A stretch of 64,000 nt of DNA, from positions 58,295 through 122,294 of the forward strand of contig NZ_BSNQ01000009.1 of the NCBI RefSeq assembly GCF_030160075.1, given 5' to 3'. Shown here piece after piece: positions 51,118 to 60,774 of this stretch. The notes under the pieces were generated by a model. That model ran no database searches and had not been told where the DNA came from. It saw only the letters and a program-made list of their open reading frames with translations. Position 1 is the first letter of the stretch, and each line of letters opens with the position of its first letter. This DNA is from Dyella lipolytica (GTDB lineage: Bacteria; Pseudomonadota; Gammaproteobacteria; Xanthomonadales; Rhodanobacteraceae). The translations under genes were made by a program, and so were the position numbers.

Positions 51118-52242
51118 TCACGACCATTGCCGGGCCAGATAGACAAAGGCATACGCGACCAGCGCGGTAACCGGCAGGGTGAGAATCCACGCCCACACCA
51201 TGCGCTCCACCACCGACCAGCGGATGGCATTGAATCGCTTGGCCGCACCCACGCCCATGATCGACGACGACACCACATGCGTGGTCGATACCGGCAAGCC
51301 AAACACTGAAGCGCCGAGAATCACCAACGCCGAACTACCCTCGGCTGCAAAACCATTGATCGGATGCAGCTTCACCATCTTGTGACCCAGCGTTTTGATG
51401 ATGCGCCAGCCGCCACCGGCGGTACCGCCGGCCATGGTCAGCGCGCACACCACTGCCACCCATGACGGCACCGCAAAGCCACCGGCGGCGGATTCGTGGA
51501 TACGCAGGAAGGAAAGCCAGTGCGGCAGACCATCGAATTGCCCGGCCGCCGTGGCGCTGGCCAACGCCAGGGCGATGATGCCCATGCTCTTCTGCGCATC
51601 GTTCATGCCGTGCGCCAAACCCATCGCGGTGGCGGAGAGAATCTGCGCCTTGCCGAAGAAGCTGTTGACGAATGGTGTGCGGCCCAGATATCGCAGAACG
51701 CTCTTGCGGCTGGCGAACCATGCCAGCAATCCATAAAGGCCGCCCATAAGCAGGAAGCCCAGCACAAATCCCATCAACGGCGACACCACCATCGGCATCA
51801 CGACCTTGGGCAGCACGCCCTTGCCTTCCCACCAATGCGCACCGCCGTGCGCCCAGATCACGGCGTCGAAGCGCCCGCCCGAAGCGCCAATGGCCGCACC
51901 CACCAGCGCGCCCACCAGCGCATGACTGGAGCTGGACGGCAAACCCATCCACCAGGTGATCAAATTCCACACGATCGCCGCCAGCAAAGCGCAGATCAGC
52001 AATTGCGGCCCGGCTTCGATCACCCCGGTGTTGACGATGCCGGCGGCAATCGTTGCCGCCACCGCCGTGCCCCATAGCGCACCGATCATGTTGGTCACTG
52101 CCGCCAGCAATACCGCCTGCCCCGGCGAAAGCACCTTGGTCGCAACCACGGTAGCAATGGAATTGGCAGTGTCGTGAAAGCCGTTGATGTAAGTGAAGGC
52201 GAGTGCGATCAGTACCACTATCGCGACGAGACCAAGACTCAT
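51118..52242 (-). CDS. Inorganic phosphate transporter, PiT family
   Basis: A 374-residue proton/metal-phosphate symporter. The two inverted-repeat signature segments are present: FTYINGFHDTANSIATVVATKVLSP near the N-terminus and FGLPVSTTHVVSSSIMGVG near the C-terminus, with GLPSSSSHALVGALVGAA and LAHGMNDAQKSMG in between. About ten membrane helices. ATG 52242 follows GGAG by seven bases; an upstream ATG at 52269 lacks one. It follows its usual partner, a DUF47 gene, by 57 bases. Confidence 0.94.
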   Translation of the reverse strand: MSLGLVAIVVLIALAFTYINGFHDTANSIATVVATKVLSPGQAVLLAAVTNMIGALWGTAVAATIAAGIVNTGVIEAGPQLLICALLAAIVWNLITWWMGLPSSSSHALVGALVGAAIGASGGRFDAVIWAHGGAHWWEGKGVLPKVVMPMVVSPLMGFVLGFLLMGGLYGLLAWFASRKSVLRYLGRTPFVNSFFGKAQILSATAMGLAHGMNDAQKSMGIIALALASATAAGQFDGLPHWLSFLRIHESAAGGFAVPSWVAVVCALTMAGGTAGGGWRIIKTLGHKMVKLHPINGFAAEGSSALVILGASVFGLPVSTTHVVSSSIMGVGAAKRFNAIRWSVVERMVWAWILTLPVTALVAYAFVYLARQWS

Positions 52243-52299
52243 GCGGCCACTCCGATCGGTGCGCGCCATGCATGAAGGAGAGCGTGCAAGGCGGACACC

Positions 52300-52929
52300 T
52301 CAGGAGTTCTTCAGCACAATGGAGTAGACGATGTTGCCCACGTCGCGGCATTTGTCGATGGCCTTTTCGATCAGCTCGAACAGATCCTTGGCCAACATCG
52401 CGCGCATCGCATCGTTGCTCTCGATATACAGCGTGCGGTACGGCGCCAGCAGCATGCGATCGCCTTCCGATTCCAGCGTCTGCAGCCGATCCTGCAGCTT
52501 CTTCACCGGATCGATGCGTAGACCGTTGCGCAGCTCGCCGATCATCTCCGCCACCACGTCGGTGGCGCGCGACAGCACCAGCGCACGCTGACCGAAATCC
52601 ACCCCGGCAAGACGGCTGGCGACGATCTCGTAGCGCTCGGCGAACTTCTCCACGCTCTTGGGGATCTTGTAGAGCGACGAGTTGAGCGCCTCGATGTCCT
52701 CGCGATCCAGCGCAGTGACGAAGGTATTCACCAGCTCTTCACTGATCTGCCCCGCCAGCGCTTTCTCGCGGGCGCGGGCAGAGGCAAATGCGGCCATCAC
52801 CGGGGCATGGTCGGCTCGGGTCACCAACTCGTGCAGGGCCTTGGCGCTTTCGCGGGCGGCGTCGGCGCTCTGCTCGAGCAGGCCGTAGAACTTGTCGCCT
52901 TTACCGAAAATCGTCTGAAGTGAAAACAT
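52300..52929 (-). CDS. DUF47 PhoU-like regulator
   Basis: A 209-residue helical protein of the TIGR00153/DUF47 family, related to PhoU. Features are the N-terminal KFYGLLEQSADAARESA, FVTALDREDIEALNSSLYKIPKS and KCRDVGNIVYSIVLKNS at the C-terminus. It is encoded directly upstream of the Pit transporter and is thought to regulate its activity, possibly through metal binding. Confidence 0.94.
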   Translation of the reverse strand: MFSLQTIFGKGDKFYGLLEQSADAARESAKALHELVTRADHAPVMAAFASARAREKALAGQISEELVNTFVTALDREDIEALNSSLYKIPKSVEKFAERYEIVASRLAGVDFGQRALVLSRATDVVAEMIGELRNGLRIDPVKKLQDRLQTLESEGDRMLLAPYRTLYIESNDAMRAMLAKDLFELIEKAIDKCRDVGNIVYSIVLKNS

Positions 52930-53060
52930 GCAAGGGCGCCTGGACCGAAGGGGGCAAATGTGACGCGCATGTTACAGGACGGCCCCGCCGGGCCGCACCA
53001 GCAGGGACACCCTTGCGTGCCTTACACTGGCGCCATGCCCGCAACAACTGCCCTGTCGCG

Positions 53061-54380
53061 ATGCTGACTACAGTCGCGCTCGTCCTCATCCTCGCCCTCT
53101 GCAACGGTTTCTTCGCGCTCTCGGAGATGGCGCTGGTCGCCTCGCGCAAGAGCCGCCTCAAACAGATGGCCCGTACCAGCCGGCGGGCGCAGATCGCCCT
53201 GCGACATGCGGAGGCGCCGGAGCACTTCCTTTCGACCGTTCAGGTTGGGATTACGCTGATCATGCTGGTCACCGGTGCGGTGGCTGGCGATGCGGTGGGG
53301 TCGCATATCGCGGACCTGCTGCACGGCGGCAACGTGGCCTGGCTGGCTCCGTATACGCGGATCGTCGGCATCGTGCTGGGCTTCGTGGTGATCTCGTTTA
53401 TACAGATCGTGATCGGCGAGCTGGTGCCCAAGCGCCTGGCGTTGTCCGCGCCCGAAAAGGTGTCGGGCTACGTGGCCATGCCAATGCTGGTGCTTTCACG
53501 TGCCACCGCACCGTTCGTGTGGATGTTGAATCGTTCGAGCAGCATGCTGATGAAGCTGCTGCGCGTGAAGGACCGCGGCCAAAGCGCGGCAACCGAAGAG
53601 GAAATCCGCCTGCTGGTGGCCGAGAGCACCGAACAAGGCGTGCTCGATGCCGACGAGCAGGCGATGGTGAACCGCGTGCTGCGCCTGGGCGACCGCACGG
53701 TGGATAGCGTCATGAGTCCACGCACGCGCATAGCGTGGCTGGATATGACCGCGCCGCTGGCGGAAAACCTGGATGTGCTGCGGGAGACGCCCTACTCGCG
53801 CTATCCCGTCTATCGTGGCGACGAATCCGACATTGTCGGCGTCGTCGAAGTGAAAAGCCTGCTCGGAAGCATCACTGCCGGAAAGCCGGACCTGTTTCGC
53901 ACGCTCGCTAAACCGTTGTACGTACCCGCTACCGCGCGCGCGCTCGATCTGCTGGAAGAATTCCGCGACGCCGAAACGCCGATGGCGCTGGTGGTGGACG
54001 AATACGGCGATATCGATGGCGTAGTCACGCTCAACGATCTGCTGGCCGCGGTAGTCGGCGCGAGTCAGCTGGGCCACGGCAACGAGGAAAGCCCGCCGAT
54101 CGTGCAACGCGAAGATGGCAGCTGGCTGGTCGACGGCGCCATTGCCACCGACGATCTGCGCGAACTTCTGCATCTGGATCAGCTGCCCGGCGAAGAAGAA
54201 CACGATTTCCGCACGGCCGCCGGCATGGTGATGGCTGCGCTCGGACACATTCCGCAAACCGGCGAGGTGTTCGCATGGCGCGGCATCCGCTTCGAAGTGG
54301 TGGATCTGGATGGCGCGCGCATCGACAAGTTGCTGATAACGCCGCCGCCGCGTATCGAACTGGCTGACGACGAGCAGTAG
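53061..54380 (+). CDS. CorC/HlyC-type transporter-associated CBS protein
   Basis: A 439-residue inner-membrane protein of the 'hemolysin' (TlyC/CorC/YtfL) family. A DUF21 membrane domain (about 1-190, starting LCNGFFALSEMALVASRKSRLKQM) is followed by two CBS domains (about 210-340; DRTVDSVMSPRTRIAWLD, VVDEYGDIDGVVTLNDLL) and the C-terminal CorC_HlyC domain (about 355-430). Members take part in Mg2+/Co2+ efflux or pH tolerance; they are not haemolysins. Confidence 0.92.
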   Translation: MLTTVALVLILALCNGFFALSEMALVASRKSRLKQMARTSRRAQIALRHAEAPEHFLSTVQVGITLIMLVTGAVAGDAVGSHIADLLHGGNVAWLAPYTRIVGIVLGFVVISFIQIVIGELVPKRLALSAPEKVSGYVAMPMLVLSRATAPFVWMLNRSSSMLMKLLRVKDRGQSAATEEEIRLLVAESTEQGVLDADEQAMVNRVLRLGDRTVDSVMSPRTRIAWLDMTAPLAENLDVLRETPYSRYPVYRGDESDIVGVVEVKSLLGSITAGKPDLFRTLAKPLYVPATARALDLLEEFRDAETPMALVVDEYGDIDGVVTLNDLLAAVVGASQLGHGNEESPPIVQREDGSWLVDGAIATDDLRELLHLDQLPGEEEHDFRTAAGMVMAALGHIPQTGEVFAWRGIRFEVVDLDGARIDKLLITPPPRIELADDEQ

Positions 54381-54383
54381 CGC

Positions 54384-55145
54384 TTACTCTTTTTCTCTCG
54401 CCAACTGAGCCATCCGCTGTGCATCGGCAAGAATGCCGTGCAGCATGCGCAGCTCACGCTCATCCATTTGGGCACGCTGGAACAGCTTGCGCAGACGCAA
54501 CATGATCGTGGTGGGTGCGCGCCCCTTGTGAAAATCGATGTCGTCCAGCGTTTTCGCCAGGTGCTCGTAGAAGCGTTCCATCTGCGCGGCGTCGGCCGGC
54601 GGTTCGTCATGCACCGGCGGCGATGCCGGCACGTCCTCGCCCAATAACGCGACGCGCAGCTCGTACGCCATCACTTGCACGGCCTGGGACAAATTGAGAG
54701 AGCTGAAATCGTCCACGCTGGGAATGCGCACCATCGCGTGGCAGCGCGCCAGCTCATCGTTCTCCAGCCCAGTGCGCTCATTGCCGAATACCAGCGCGAC
54801 CTGCTCGCCGCGCTGCGCTGCCGCGATGGCCTGCATGGCGGCCTCGCGCGGCGAAAGCTCCGGCAGGGTTACGCCGCGTCGGCGCGCAGAGAGACCAAAG
54901 GCAAGACTGGAGCCCGCCAGGCTATCCACCAGCCCCGGATGAACCCCGGCCCCTTCCAGCACATCGTCCGCACCGGCCGCCAGGGCAGATGCCTCACGGT
55001 CCGGAAAGCGATGCGGCGCGACCAGCTCCATACGGGCAAACCCCATCGTCCGCATGGCGCGCGCCGCACTGCCGATATTGCCCGGGTGCGAGGTGCGTAC
55101 GAGGACGAAGCGGAAGCGGTTCGGCAGGTCGTCAATAACAGTCAT
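54384..55145 (-). CDS. trmJ: tRNA Cm32/Um32 methyltransferase TrmJ
   Basis: A 253-residue SPOUT methyltransferase that 2'-O-methylates residue 32 of tRNAs. The knot motifs are RTSHPGNIGSAARAMRTMGF (17-36), ALVFGNERTGLENDELARC (about 116-134) and VDDFSSLNLSQAVQVMAYEL (about 144-163). The C-terminal TrmJ extension is present. It converges with the CorC-type gene and diverges from suhB, the conserved neighbour. Confidence 0.95.
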   Translation of the reverse strand: MTVIDDLPNRFRFVLVRTSHPGNIGSAARAMRTMGFARMELVAPHRFPDREASALAAGADDVLEGAGVHPGLVDSLAGSSLAFGLSARRRGVTLPELSPREAAMQAIAAAQRGEQVALVFGNERTGLENDELARCHAMVRIPSVDDFSSLNLSQAVQVMAYELRVALLGEDVPASPPVHDEPPADAAQMERFYEHLAKTLDDIDFHKGRAPTTIMLRLRKLFQRAQMDERELRMLHGILADAQRMAQLAREKE

Positions 55146-55278
55146 GTAGCGGGATCAATGGGGAAACCAGCGGAAAAGGATAGTGGACATAACCATGCCC
55201 CGGGGCGCCGAACCCCGCCCCAGCACTACTCTGCTAGAATCCCCGGCCGCTAACCCGTTCTTTTGCCAAGCCAAACCC

Positions 55279-56082
55279 ATGACCAGACCCGCCGTCAACG
55301 TCGCGGTACGCGCCGCGCGCTCCGCTGGAAACGTGATCCTGCGTTACATGAATCGCATCGACGGCCTCAATGTCGTTGAAAAGCAACGCATGGACTTCGC
55401 CTCCGAAGTCGACAAGATGGCCGAGGCCGAGATCGTCAAGGAACTGCGTCGCGCCTACCCCACCCACGCCATCCTCGCCGAGGAAGGCGGTGCCATCGGC
55501 AAAGGCCCGCTGGTCTGGGTGATCGATCCACTGGATGGCACGCACAACTACCTGCGCGGCATTCCGCATTTTTGCGTTTCCATCGCCTTGCTCGACAAGG
55601 GCGAGCCGGTGTACGCCGTGGTGTTCGACCCTCTCCGCGACGAGCTGTTCACTGCCAGCAAGGGCGACGGCGCTTACCTCAATGACCGTCGCATGCGTGT
55701 CAGCAAGCGCGAAAATCTTACCGGCGCTATGATCGCCACCGGTTTCCCTTATCGCCAGCGCGCGCATTTGGATTCGCAGCTGGCCATGACGCGCGCGCTG
55801 CTGACCCAGGCGGAGGACATTCGCCGTTCCGGCTCCGCTGCGCTGGACCTGGCTTACACCGCCGCCGGTCGTTATGACGGCTTCTTCGAGATCGGCCTCA
55901 AACCGTGGGACATGGCGGCCGGTGTATTGCTGGTGCGCGAAGCCGGCGGTCAGTACGGCGATTTCGCCGGCCGTGACGGCATCCCCGAAAGCGGCAACCT
56001 CGTCGCCGGCAATTTGCACGTGGTGAAGGCGATGGTGGAAGCGATCAGCGCACAAGCCACGCCTGCATTGCTAAAGGCTTAA
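55279..56082 (+). CDS. suhB: Inositol-1-monophosphatase SuhB
   Basis: A 267-residue Mg2+-dependent phosphatase that also acts in rRNA transcription antitermination in E. coli. Metal ligands are in ILAEEGG (about 70-76) and [12 protein letters not shown] (about 84-95), and the second signature [17 protein letters not shown] lies near 211-227. ATG 55279 matches the family start. It diverges from trmJ and ends in a terminator. Confidence 0.95.
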   Translation: MTRPAVNVAVRAARSAGNVILRYMNRIDGLNVVEKQRMDFASEVDKMAEAEIVKELRRAYPTHAILAEEGGAIGKGPLVWVIDPLDGTHNYLRGIPHFCVSIALLDKGEPVYAVVFDPLRDELFTASKGDGAYLNDRRMRVSKRENLTGAMIATGFPYRQRAHLDSQLAMTRALLTQAEDIRRSGSAALDLAYTAAGRYDGFFEIGLKPWDMAAGVLLVREAGGQYGDFAGRDGIPESGNLVAGNLHVVKAMVEAISAQATPALLKA

Positions 56083-56102
56083 CCGCTAAAAACGATCGAT
56101 AT

Positions 56103-56127
56103 AAAGGCGCCTGATGGCGCCTTTGTT
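56103..56127. terminator. Terminator between suhB and the VOC gene
   Basis: AAAGGCGCC pairs with GGCGCCTTT around a TGAT loop, followed by GTTC on the plus strand and by TATATCG on the minus strand. It can serve suhB and possibly the convergent minus-strand gene. Confidence 0.7.
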
Positions 56128-56150
56128 CATTCCGCGAGTGGATAAGCAGA

Positions 56151-56486
56151 TCAGCCACTATCGGTCAAACCGATATTGAACGTGATGCCATAGGGATCTC
56201 GCATATAGCAACGCGGTACGGATGCATCTTCTTCCACAACAGCGCAGCCAGCGGCAACTAGCCGCTCCTTGGCTGCCTGGACATCCGGCACCAGACATTC
56301 GAAAACAGGCGCGTGGCCCTCACCTTTTTCGACATAAAGACGAAACGCACCCGTTTCGAAACCGACCATTTTCTCGCTGCGATGTACCACGGCGAAGCCC
56401 ATCGTCGATGCATAAAACTGGGTGGCCCCGGCCCAGTCATTGGTGCGGATGATGACGTCACGCGAGGAACGGAATGCAGCTGCCAT
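56151..56486 (-). CDS. Glyoxalase/VOC-family protein
   Basis: A 111-residue single VOC domain. It has two beta-alpha-beta-beta-beta halves: RDVIIRTNDWAGATQFYASTMGF at the start and VPRCYMRDPYGITFNIGL at the end, where the family's metal ligands usually are. The catalytic role is unknown; the ligand set looks incomplete, so it may be a binding rather than lyase member. ATG 56486 is three codons inside a GTG at 56495. It follows the ABM-like gene by 17-27 bases. Confidence 0.85.
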   Translation of the reverse strand: MAAAFRSSRDVIIRTNDWAGATQFYASTMGFAVVHRSEKMVGFETGAFRLYVEKGEGHAPVFECLVPDVQAAKERLVAAGCAVVEEDASVPRCYMRDPYGITFNIGLTDSG

Positions 56487-56512
56487 GGTAGTCACCTGAT
56501 GGATGGATTACG

Positions 56513-56833
56513 TCAAACCGATCGTGCGGACACCTGCTTAAGCACGTCGAAATGCTGTACCTCGGGCTCGAACTCCAGGAGAAAACCTTCATCCTCGGGG
56601 TAATACTTTGCTTTCAAAACATCGTCACCGGCAAAAGCGCGAATGACCTCTTCGGAAACCCAATGCGTCACCGTCAGGAAATGGGTGACGTCCCCTTCGT
56701 CTCGACGCAACACCGCCACATCGATATTGCCGGGCACTGAGCGGTAATCGGGAATAGCGCTCTGTTCGAGGAAGGTCGCGTACTCATCAGCCCGTTCGCG
56801 GGATGTGCGGCCATGCCATATGCGACAGATCAT
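56513..56833 (-). CDS. Antibiotic-biosynthesis-monooxygenase-like domain protein
   Basis: A 106-residue ferredoxin-like alpha/beta-barrel protein. MICRIWHGRTSRERADEYATFLEQ and FLTVTHWVSEEVIRAFAGDD are typical of small ABM/DUF1330-like stress proteins. Such proteins may act as monooxygenases or bind small ligands; nothing more can be said. AGAGG lies eight bases before the ATG. It lies five bases downstream of the DUF2164 gene. Confidence 0.8.
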   Translation of the reverse strand: MICRIWHGRTSRERADEYATFLEQSAIPDYRSVPGNIDVAVLRRDEGDVTHFLTVTHWVSEEVIRAFAGDDVLKAKYYPEDEGFLLEFEPEVQHFDVLKQVSARSV

Positions 56834-56838
56834 GGGCT

Positions 56839-57099
56839 TTACCTCTGGAACTCCGTGGGACGCTCTAGTTGATAGATCGCATCCTGGATGTCGTCCAATT
56901 TGCCGGACAGCACGGCTTGAGCGTCGTACAAGCCGCGGTTGTAGAAGTATGCGCCGATCTCCCTGGCAAAAAAGTCCAGCAGGAACTCGGCATCGAAACT
57001 TCCAATTTGCTGATGCAGTTCTTCGGAAAAGTAGAGCTTGATCTTCCGGACGATGACGTCCTTCTCGGTAGGAGAGAATTTGATGTCAGTGCCATCCAT
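56839..57099 (-). CDS. DUF2164 protein
   Basis: An 86-residue soluble protein. The pattern KIKLYFSEELHQQIGSFDAEFLLDFFAREIGAYFYNRGLYDAQAVL is diagnostic for DUF2164, whose function is unknown. It heads a short minus-strand unit with the ABM-like and VOC genes and follows hda by 55 bases. Confidence 0.85.
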   Translation of the reverse strand: MDGTDIKFSPTEKDVIVRKIKLYFSEELHQQIGSFDAEFLLDFFAREIGAYFYNRGLYDAQAVLSGKLDDIQDAIYQLERPTEFQR

Positions 57100-57154
57100 A
57101 AATATGCGCTCACTATTGTTCGGCCGCTGAAGAAAGCCCTTCCCGAAGACCCGT

Positions 57155-57850
57155 CTAACCCGCCTCGCGCAAAAACGTGCGCAAGAATGGCACCGTGATG
57201 CGTCGCTGCGCAGCCAAGGAAGCTTGATCCAATCGATCGAGCAGATCGAGCAATGCGCCGGTATCGCGCGCGTAGCGGGCGAACAACCAATCGAGAACGG
57301 TGTCGTCCAGCTCGATGCCGCGCAAAGCGGCTTGATGTTTCAGTACTTCGCGGCGCTCGGCGTCATCCAATGACTTAAGCGCGAACTGGGTACATGCACC
57401 AAGGCGCGAACGCAGATCGGGCAACACGATCGACAACTGTGCCGGAACCACCTGAGCCGCAAAGATGATGGCGGCACCTTCGGCGCGCGCGCGGTTGTAG
57501 AGATCGAACAACGCGTGCTCGGCATCGCGGTTGCCCGCAAGCGCATCGAGATCGTCGAGTGCGAGGAACGCGCTGCCGGCTACGCCGCGAATGACCGTCG
57601 CGTGATCGCGCAGTGCTTTCAGCGGCAGGTATTGGACGGTGCGACCGGCTTCATTGGCCGCCTGACATGCAGCAAGCAGTAGGTGGCTCTTACCGCTGCC
57701 TGCTGTACCACTCAGATACAACCAAGGCGCGCCTTGCTGCGTAGCCAACGCCTGCACTGCCGCCACCGCCGCCGCATTGGCGCCGGCGTGGAAATGTTCG
57801 AAGCGCTGGCGGCGCGGCCAACGCAAGCTCAACGGTAACTGCGCAGTCAT
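57155..57850 (-). CDS. hda: DnaA regulatory inactivator Hda
   Basis: A 231-residue AAA+ protein that stimulates ATP hydrolysis by DnaA after initiation. The N-terminal clamp-binding motif QLPLSL (4-9) tethers it to DnaN. Walker A is GTAGSGKSH (about 48-56), Walker B LALDDLDALAG (about 95-105), and the Arg finger lies in LRSRLG. It overlaps the PerM-type gene by four bases, the usual arrangement. Confidence 0.94.
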   Translation of the reverse strand: MTAQLPLSLRWPRRQRFEHFHAGANAAAVAAVQALATQQGAPWLYLSGTAGSGKSHLLLAACQAANEAGRTVQYLPLKALRDHATVIRGVAGSAFLALDDLDALAGNRDAEHALFDLYNRARAEGAAIIFAAQVVPAQLSIVLPDLRSRLGACTQFALKSLDDAERREVLKHQAALRGIELDDTVLDWLFARYARDTGALLDLLDRLDQASLAAQRRITVPFLRTFLREAG

Positions 57851-59013
57851 GGCTCAGTGGATTCGTGACCTTCGGCAACACGCGTTTCGGTTTGCACACG
57901 GCCGCCGGCATCCTGGCTGACGGTGACGTCAACCTCCGCAATCACGGTATCGGGCGAACCTTCTTCGGTATAGAGATCGCTTAGTTTGTAACGTTGCGCC
58001 AGGTAGCGCAGCAGTACCAGGATCACCGAAGCCGCCGGCAACGCCAGCAGCACGCCGAGGAAACCGAACAAATAACCGCCGGCCAACACCGCGAAGATCA
58101 CCGCAACAGGATGCAACCCGATTTTTTCGCCTACCAACCGCGGCACCAGCACATAGCCTTCCAGCAACTGCCCTACGACGAATACACCGATCACCATCAA
58201 CAGATGCGGCCAGTCGCCGTGCTGTACCAGCGAGGCGATGATCGCCGCGGCAAAGCCGGTGATAAAACCAAGATAGGGCACAAAACTGAGCAGGCCGGCC
58301 ACCATACCGATCAGCGGACCCACCGAGATACCTATCAACGTGAGTGCCACGCCGTAGTAAATGGCGAGCGCCAGCATCACCAGCAATTGCCCGCGCACGA
58401 AGGCGCCGAGTACCGCGTCCGACTCGCGTGCGAGGTGCGCGATGGTCGGCTCGATCGAGCGTGGCAGCATGCGATCGATCCAGGCCACCAGCCGATCCCA
58501 ATCGCGCAGCAGGTAAAACCAGACCACCGGAATCAGTACCAGATTGGTGAGCCACATCACCACGCCGAAACCGGAGCGCGATAGCTTGCCGATCACGCTA
58601 CCGATCGAGCCGATGTGATCCTTGATCTCGGCAACCAGACGGTCGGTGTCGAAAGCGTTCGGATCGAGATGCAGTTTTGCCTGCAACCAGGGCAGCGCTG
58701 CGTCCCGGCCCCATTCCACGTAGCGCGGAAAGTTCTGCACAAGATTTTCGATCTGGCGCGCGATCAGCGGCACCAGCAGTACCAAGGTGGCCACGATGAC
58801 AAGCATCAACACGACGAAAACGATGCTGACGGCAAGCGTGCGCCCGATGCCGAGCCGCTCCAGCCGATTGGCTAAGGGATCGCCCAGATAAGCCAGCATG
58901 GCCGCGACCGCGAAGGGCATCAGCACTGGCGCCAGCAACCACACCAACAGCGCGATGGCCACGGTGATCGCCAGCATCTGCCAGCGGCGGGATGTCTCTT
59001 GGCTTATGGACAC
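57847..59013 (-). CDS. PerM/AI-2E-family transporter
   Basis: A 388-residue membrane protein of the AI-2 exporter-like superfamily. It has two N-terminal helices, a soluble insertion (about 90-150), then five or six further helices with the conserved FVPYLGFITGFAAAIIA and VVGQLLEGYVLVPRLVGEKIGLHPVAVIFAVLAGG blocks. Some relatives act as Na+/H+ antiporters. The start is GTG at 59013. The C-terminal 45 residues are acidic and hydrophilic. Confidence 0.9.
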   Translation of the reverse strand: MSISQETSRRWQMLAITVAIALLVWLLAPVLMPFAVAAMLAYLGDPLANRLERLGIGRTLAVSIVFVVLMLVIVATLVLLVPLIARQIENLVQNFPRYVEWGRDAALPWLQAKLHLDPNAFDTDRLVAEIKDHIGSIGSVIGKLSRSGFGVVMWLTNLVLIPVVWFYLLRDWDRLVAWIDRMLPRSIEPTIAHLARESDAVLGAFVRGQLLVMLALAIYYGVALTLIGISVGPLIGMVAGLLSFVPYLGFITGFAAAIIASLVQHGDWPHLLMVIGVFVVGQLLEGYVLVPRLVGEKIGLHPVAVIFAVLAGGYLFGFLGVLLALPAASVILVLLRYLAQRYKLSDLYTEEGSPDTVIAEVDVTVSQDAGGRVQTETRVAEGHESTEP

Positions 59014-59088
59014 GAATGACTCATCAGTGGCGGGCGTGAGGTGAAGTTTGGCCTATGTGAGGGGTTGTTCAAAGTCTTGCTACAGACT

Positions 59089-59682
59089 CTAGTGCGCTCG
59101 ACGGATACGCCAGGCGCGATACGACCAGCGCAAGGCGTAGTCCAACCCGCTGCCTATGCACAACGCGGCAACCAGCCAAACGAATAGCGCAGGCCTCGGT
59201 GCGGGCCAGCCGGCCAGCGCGAGCAACACCGCAAGCAGATAGACGATTTGCATCAACGTGCAGGCTTTCGACAACAAACTGGGTTGCGGGTCGATGCGGC
59301 CGATCAGCAAGCGCCAGAACAAGGCGCCGGAGGCAATCACCAAGTCACGCCCGCAGACGATCAGCGTCAGCCAAAGCGGGACTTCGCCGAGCCAAGCCAA
59401 TATGACGAAACAGCTGATCAACAACAGCTTGTCCGCGATCGCATCGAGCATACCGCCGAGCCGGCTTTGCCAGCCGTAATGGCGGGCAAGAAAACCATCC
59501 AGCCCATCCGAAACGCCGGCCACCGCTACCAGTGCCAAGGCATATGACCAATGTCGATGCAGCAGCTCCCAACAGATCGGGGCTACCAGCAGTACCCGCA
59601 GCATCGAAATGGCGTTGGGCAAATGCCGCCAGGGGGAAACCGGCGTGGGCGGGTGCGACGCAGCGGGCATCGCAGTGACCAT
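59089..59682 (-). CDS. CDP-alcohol phosphatidyltransferase, PgsA-like
   Basis: A 197-residue membrane enzyme with the CDP-alcohol transferase signature: SDGLDGFLARHYGWQ...GGMLDAIADK (about 58-85), in which the four Asp residues bind two metals. About six helices. It may make phosphatidylglycerol phosphate or cardiolipin; a housekeeping pgsA elsewhere cannot be excluded. It is positioned between DUF2066 and PerM-type genes, as in other members of the order. Confidence 0.9.
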   Translation of the reverse strand: MVTAMPAASHPPTPVSPWRHLPNAISMLRVLLVAPICWELLHRHWSYALALVAVAGVSDGLDGFLARHYGWQSRLGGMLDAIADKLLLISCFVILAWLGEVPLWLTLIVCGRDLVIASGALFWRLLIGRIDPQPSLLSKACTLMQIVYLLAVLLALAGWPAPRPALFVWLVAALCIGSGLDYALRWSYRAWRIRRAH

Positions 59683-59688
59683 ACCGAC

Positions 59689-60678
59689 TCAGTGAAGCCA
59701 GCGCAGGCTGACGTCGGCGCCGTCGCGCGCACCGTCTTGCATCAGACGTCCGCCGGCGGCGAGGTCGGTCGCCAGATCGCCGAGCGGCTTGGACGCCTTC
59801 ACGATCAGCAGCAGACCATCGTCCTGCGCACCTAGCGAGCTGACTTTCTCCACGGAAGGATCGGCCCGCAACGTTGCCAGCAAGTTGGCGTAATCCAGCG
59901 CCGAATGCAGGCCGGATATCCACAGCTTGCCGTTGACCTCGGTCGCTCCAATGACATTCAGCGTCTTGTCCAAACGATCGGCCGCGCTCTTGCCGGCATC
60001 GGCGAACAAGCCGTCGTCGCTGCCTTGGGTGCTCCAGTGCTGCGCCTGGCCGCCGCTGATCAGTGTCCAATCGGCGCTGCCGGCGTGCATGTCACCGACC
60101 AGCACGAGGCCGGTGTGGTACAGCCGCGTAATCGCCGACAGGGCCGCCGGGTCCGCCGCCGTTAGCTTGCCCAGGTCGGGCAGCTGCGCGGGATCGGCAT
60201 AACTCACTTTGTAGCCGTGCTTGTTTACGGCGTCGCTCAATGTGCCCAGATCGTCTTTGCCGAGTACCTTGCCGTCGCTACCTTGCACGACCAGCAACAG
60301 CGGCGGTTTGATCCCCGCCGTGCTCGCTCCCATCTGGGTAACCAGGCGTTGCACCGCACCCTGGTCGAAGGTGATCGACAAGGTCAGGCTCGGCGGATTA
60401 CCGGCGCCGCGCTGGTATTGGAACTGTTGGACGATGCCCCCTGCGTTCTGCATGGCATCGTCGTACCCGCTCTTGCCGCGCAGGTCCTGGCCGCCGGAAA
60501 CACGTGTCAGCACTTGCCCCAAGGCGGTCGAGAAAGCCTGGCTGCGCTGGGTGCCGCTGGTATCGGAGACCGGCACGACCACGTTGTAGGGCGAGGCCGT
60601 CTGGCCAAGGACGATCTGTGGCAAGCCCGTGACCAGGCCGAGCAACAAAGTAGCGATCAGCAAGCGTGACAGACGCAT
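59689..60678 (-). CDS. DUF2066 exported protein
   Basis: A 329-residue predicted periplasmic protein with a signal peptide (about 1-26). The N-terminal part ([34 protein letters not shown]) is diagnostic of DUF2066, which is typically encoded divergently from purM, as here. The function is unknown. ATG 60678 gives a standard signal peptide; a TTG at 60708 would add ten residues. Confidence 0.88.
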   Translation of the reverse strand: MRLSRLLIATLLLGLVTGLPQIVLGQTASPYNVVVPVSDTSGTQRSQAFSTALGQVLTRVSGGQDLRGKSGYDDAMQNAGGIVQQFQYQRGAGNPPSLTLSITFDQGAVQRLVTQMGASTAGIKPPLLLVVQGSDGKVLGKDDLGTLSDAVNKHGYKVSYADPAQLPDLGKLTAADPAALSAITRLYHTGLVLVGDMHAGSADWTLISGGQAQHWSTQGSDDGLFADAGKSAADRLDKTLNVIGATEVNGKLWISGLHSALDYANLLATLRADPSVEKVSSLGAQDDGLLLIVKASKPLGDLATDLAAGGRLMQDGARDGADVSLRWLH

Positions 60679-60774
60679 GGGCAAGGCCGGGCTCGGGGTG
60701 GGATTCAAACGAAAGTCTGCCCAATCCGACCCCCAACGTCTATCATTGTATGTTTTCCAAGGCCGGGTTCCCTC

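Noticed and set aside
50442..51170. 242-codon plus-strand frame beginning inside the palindromic element
   Set aside because: It overlaps the better-supported gene at 50710-51114 in another frame and the nested palindromes, and has no ribosome binding site.
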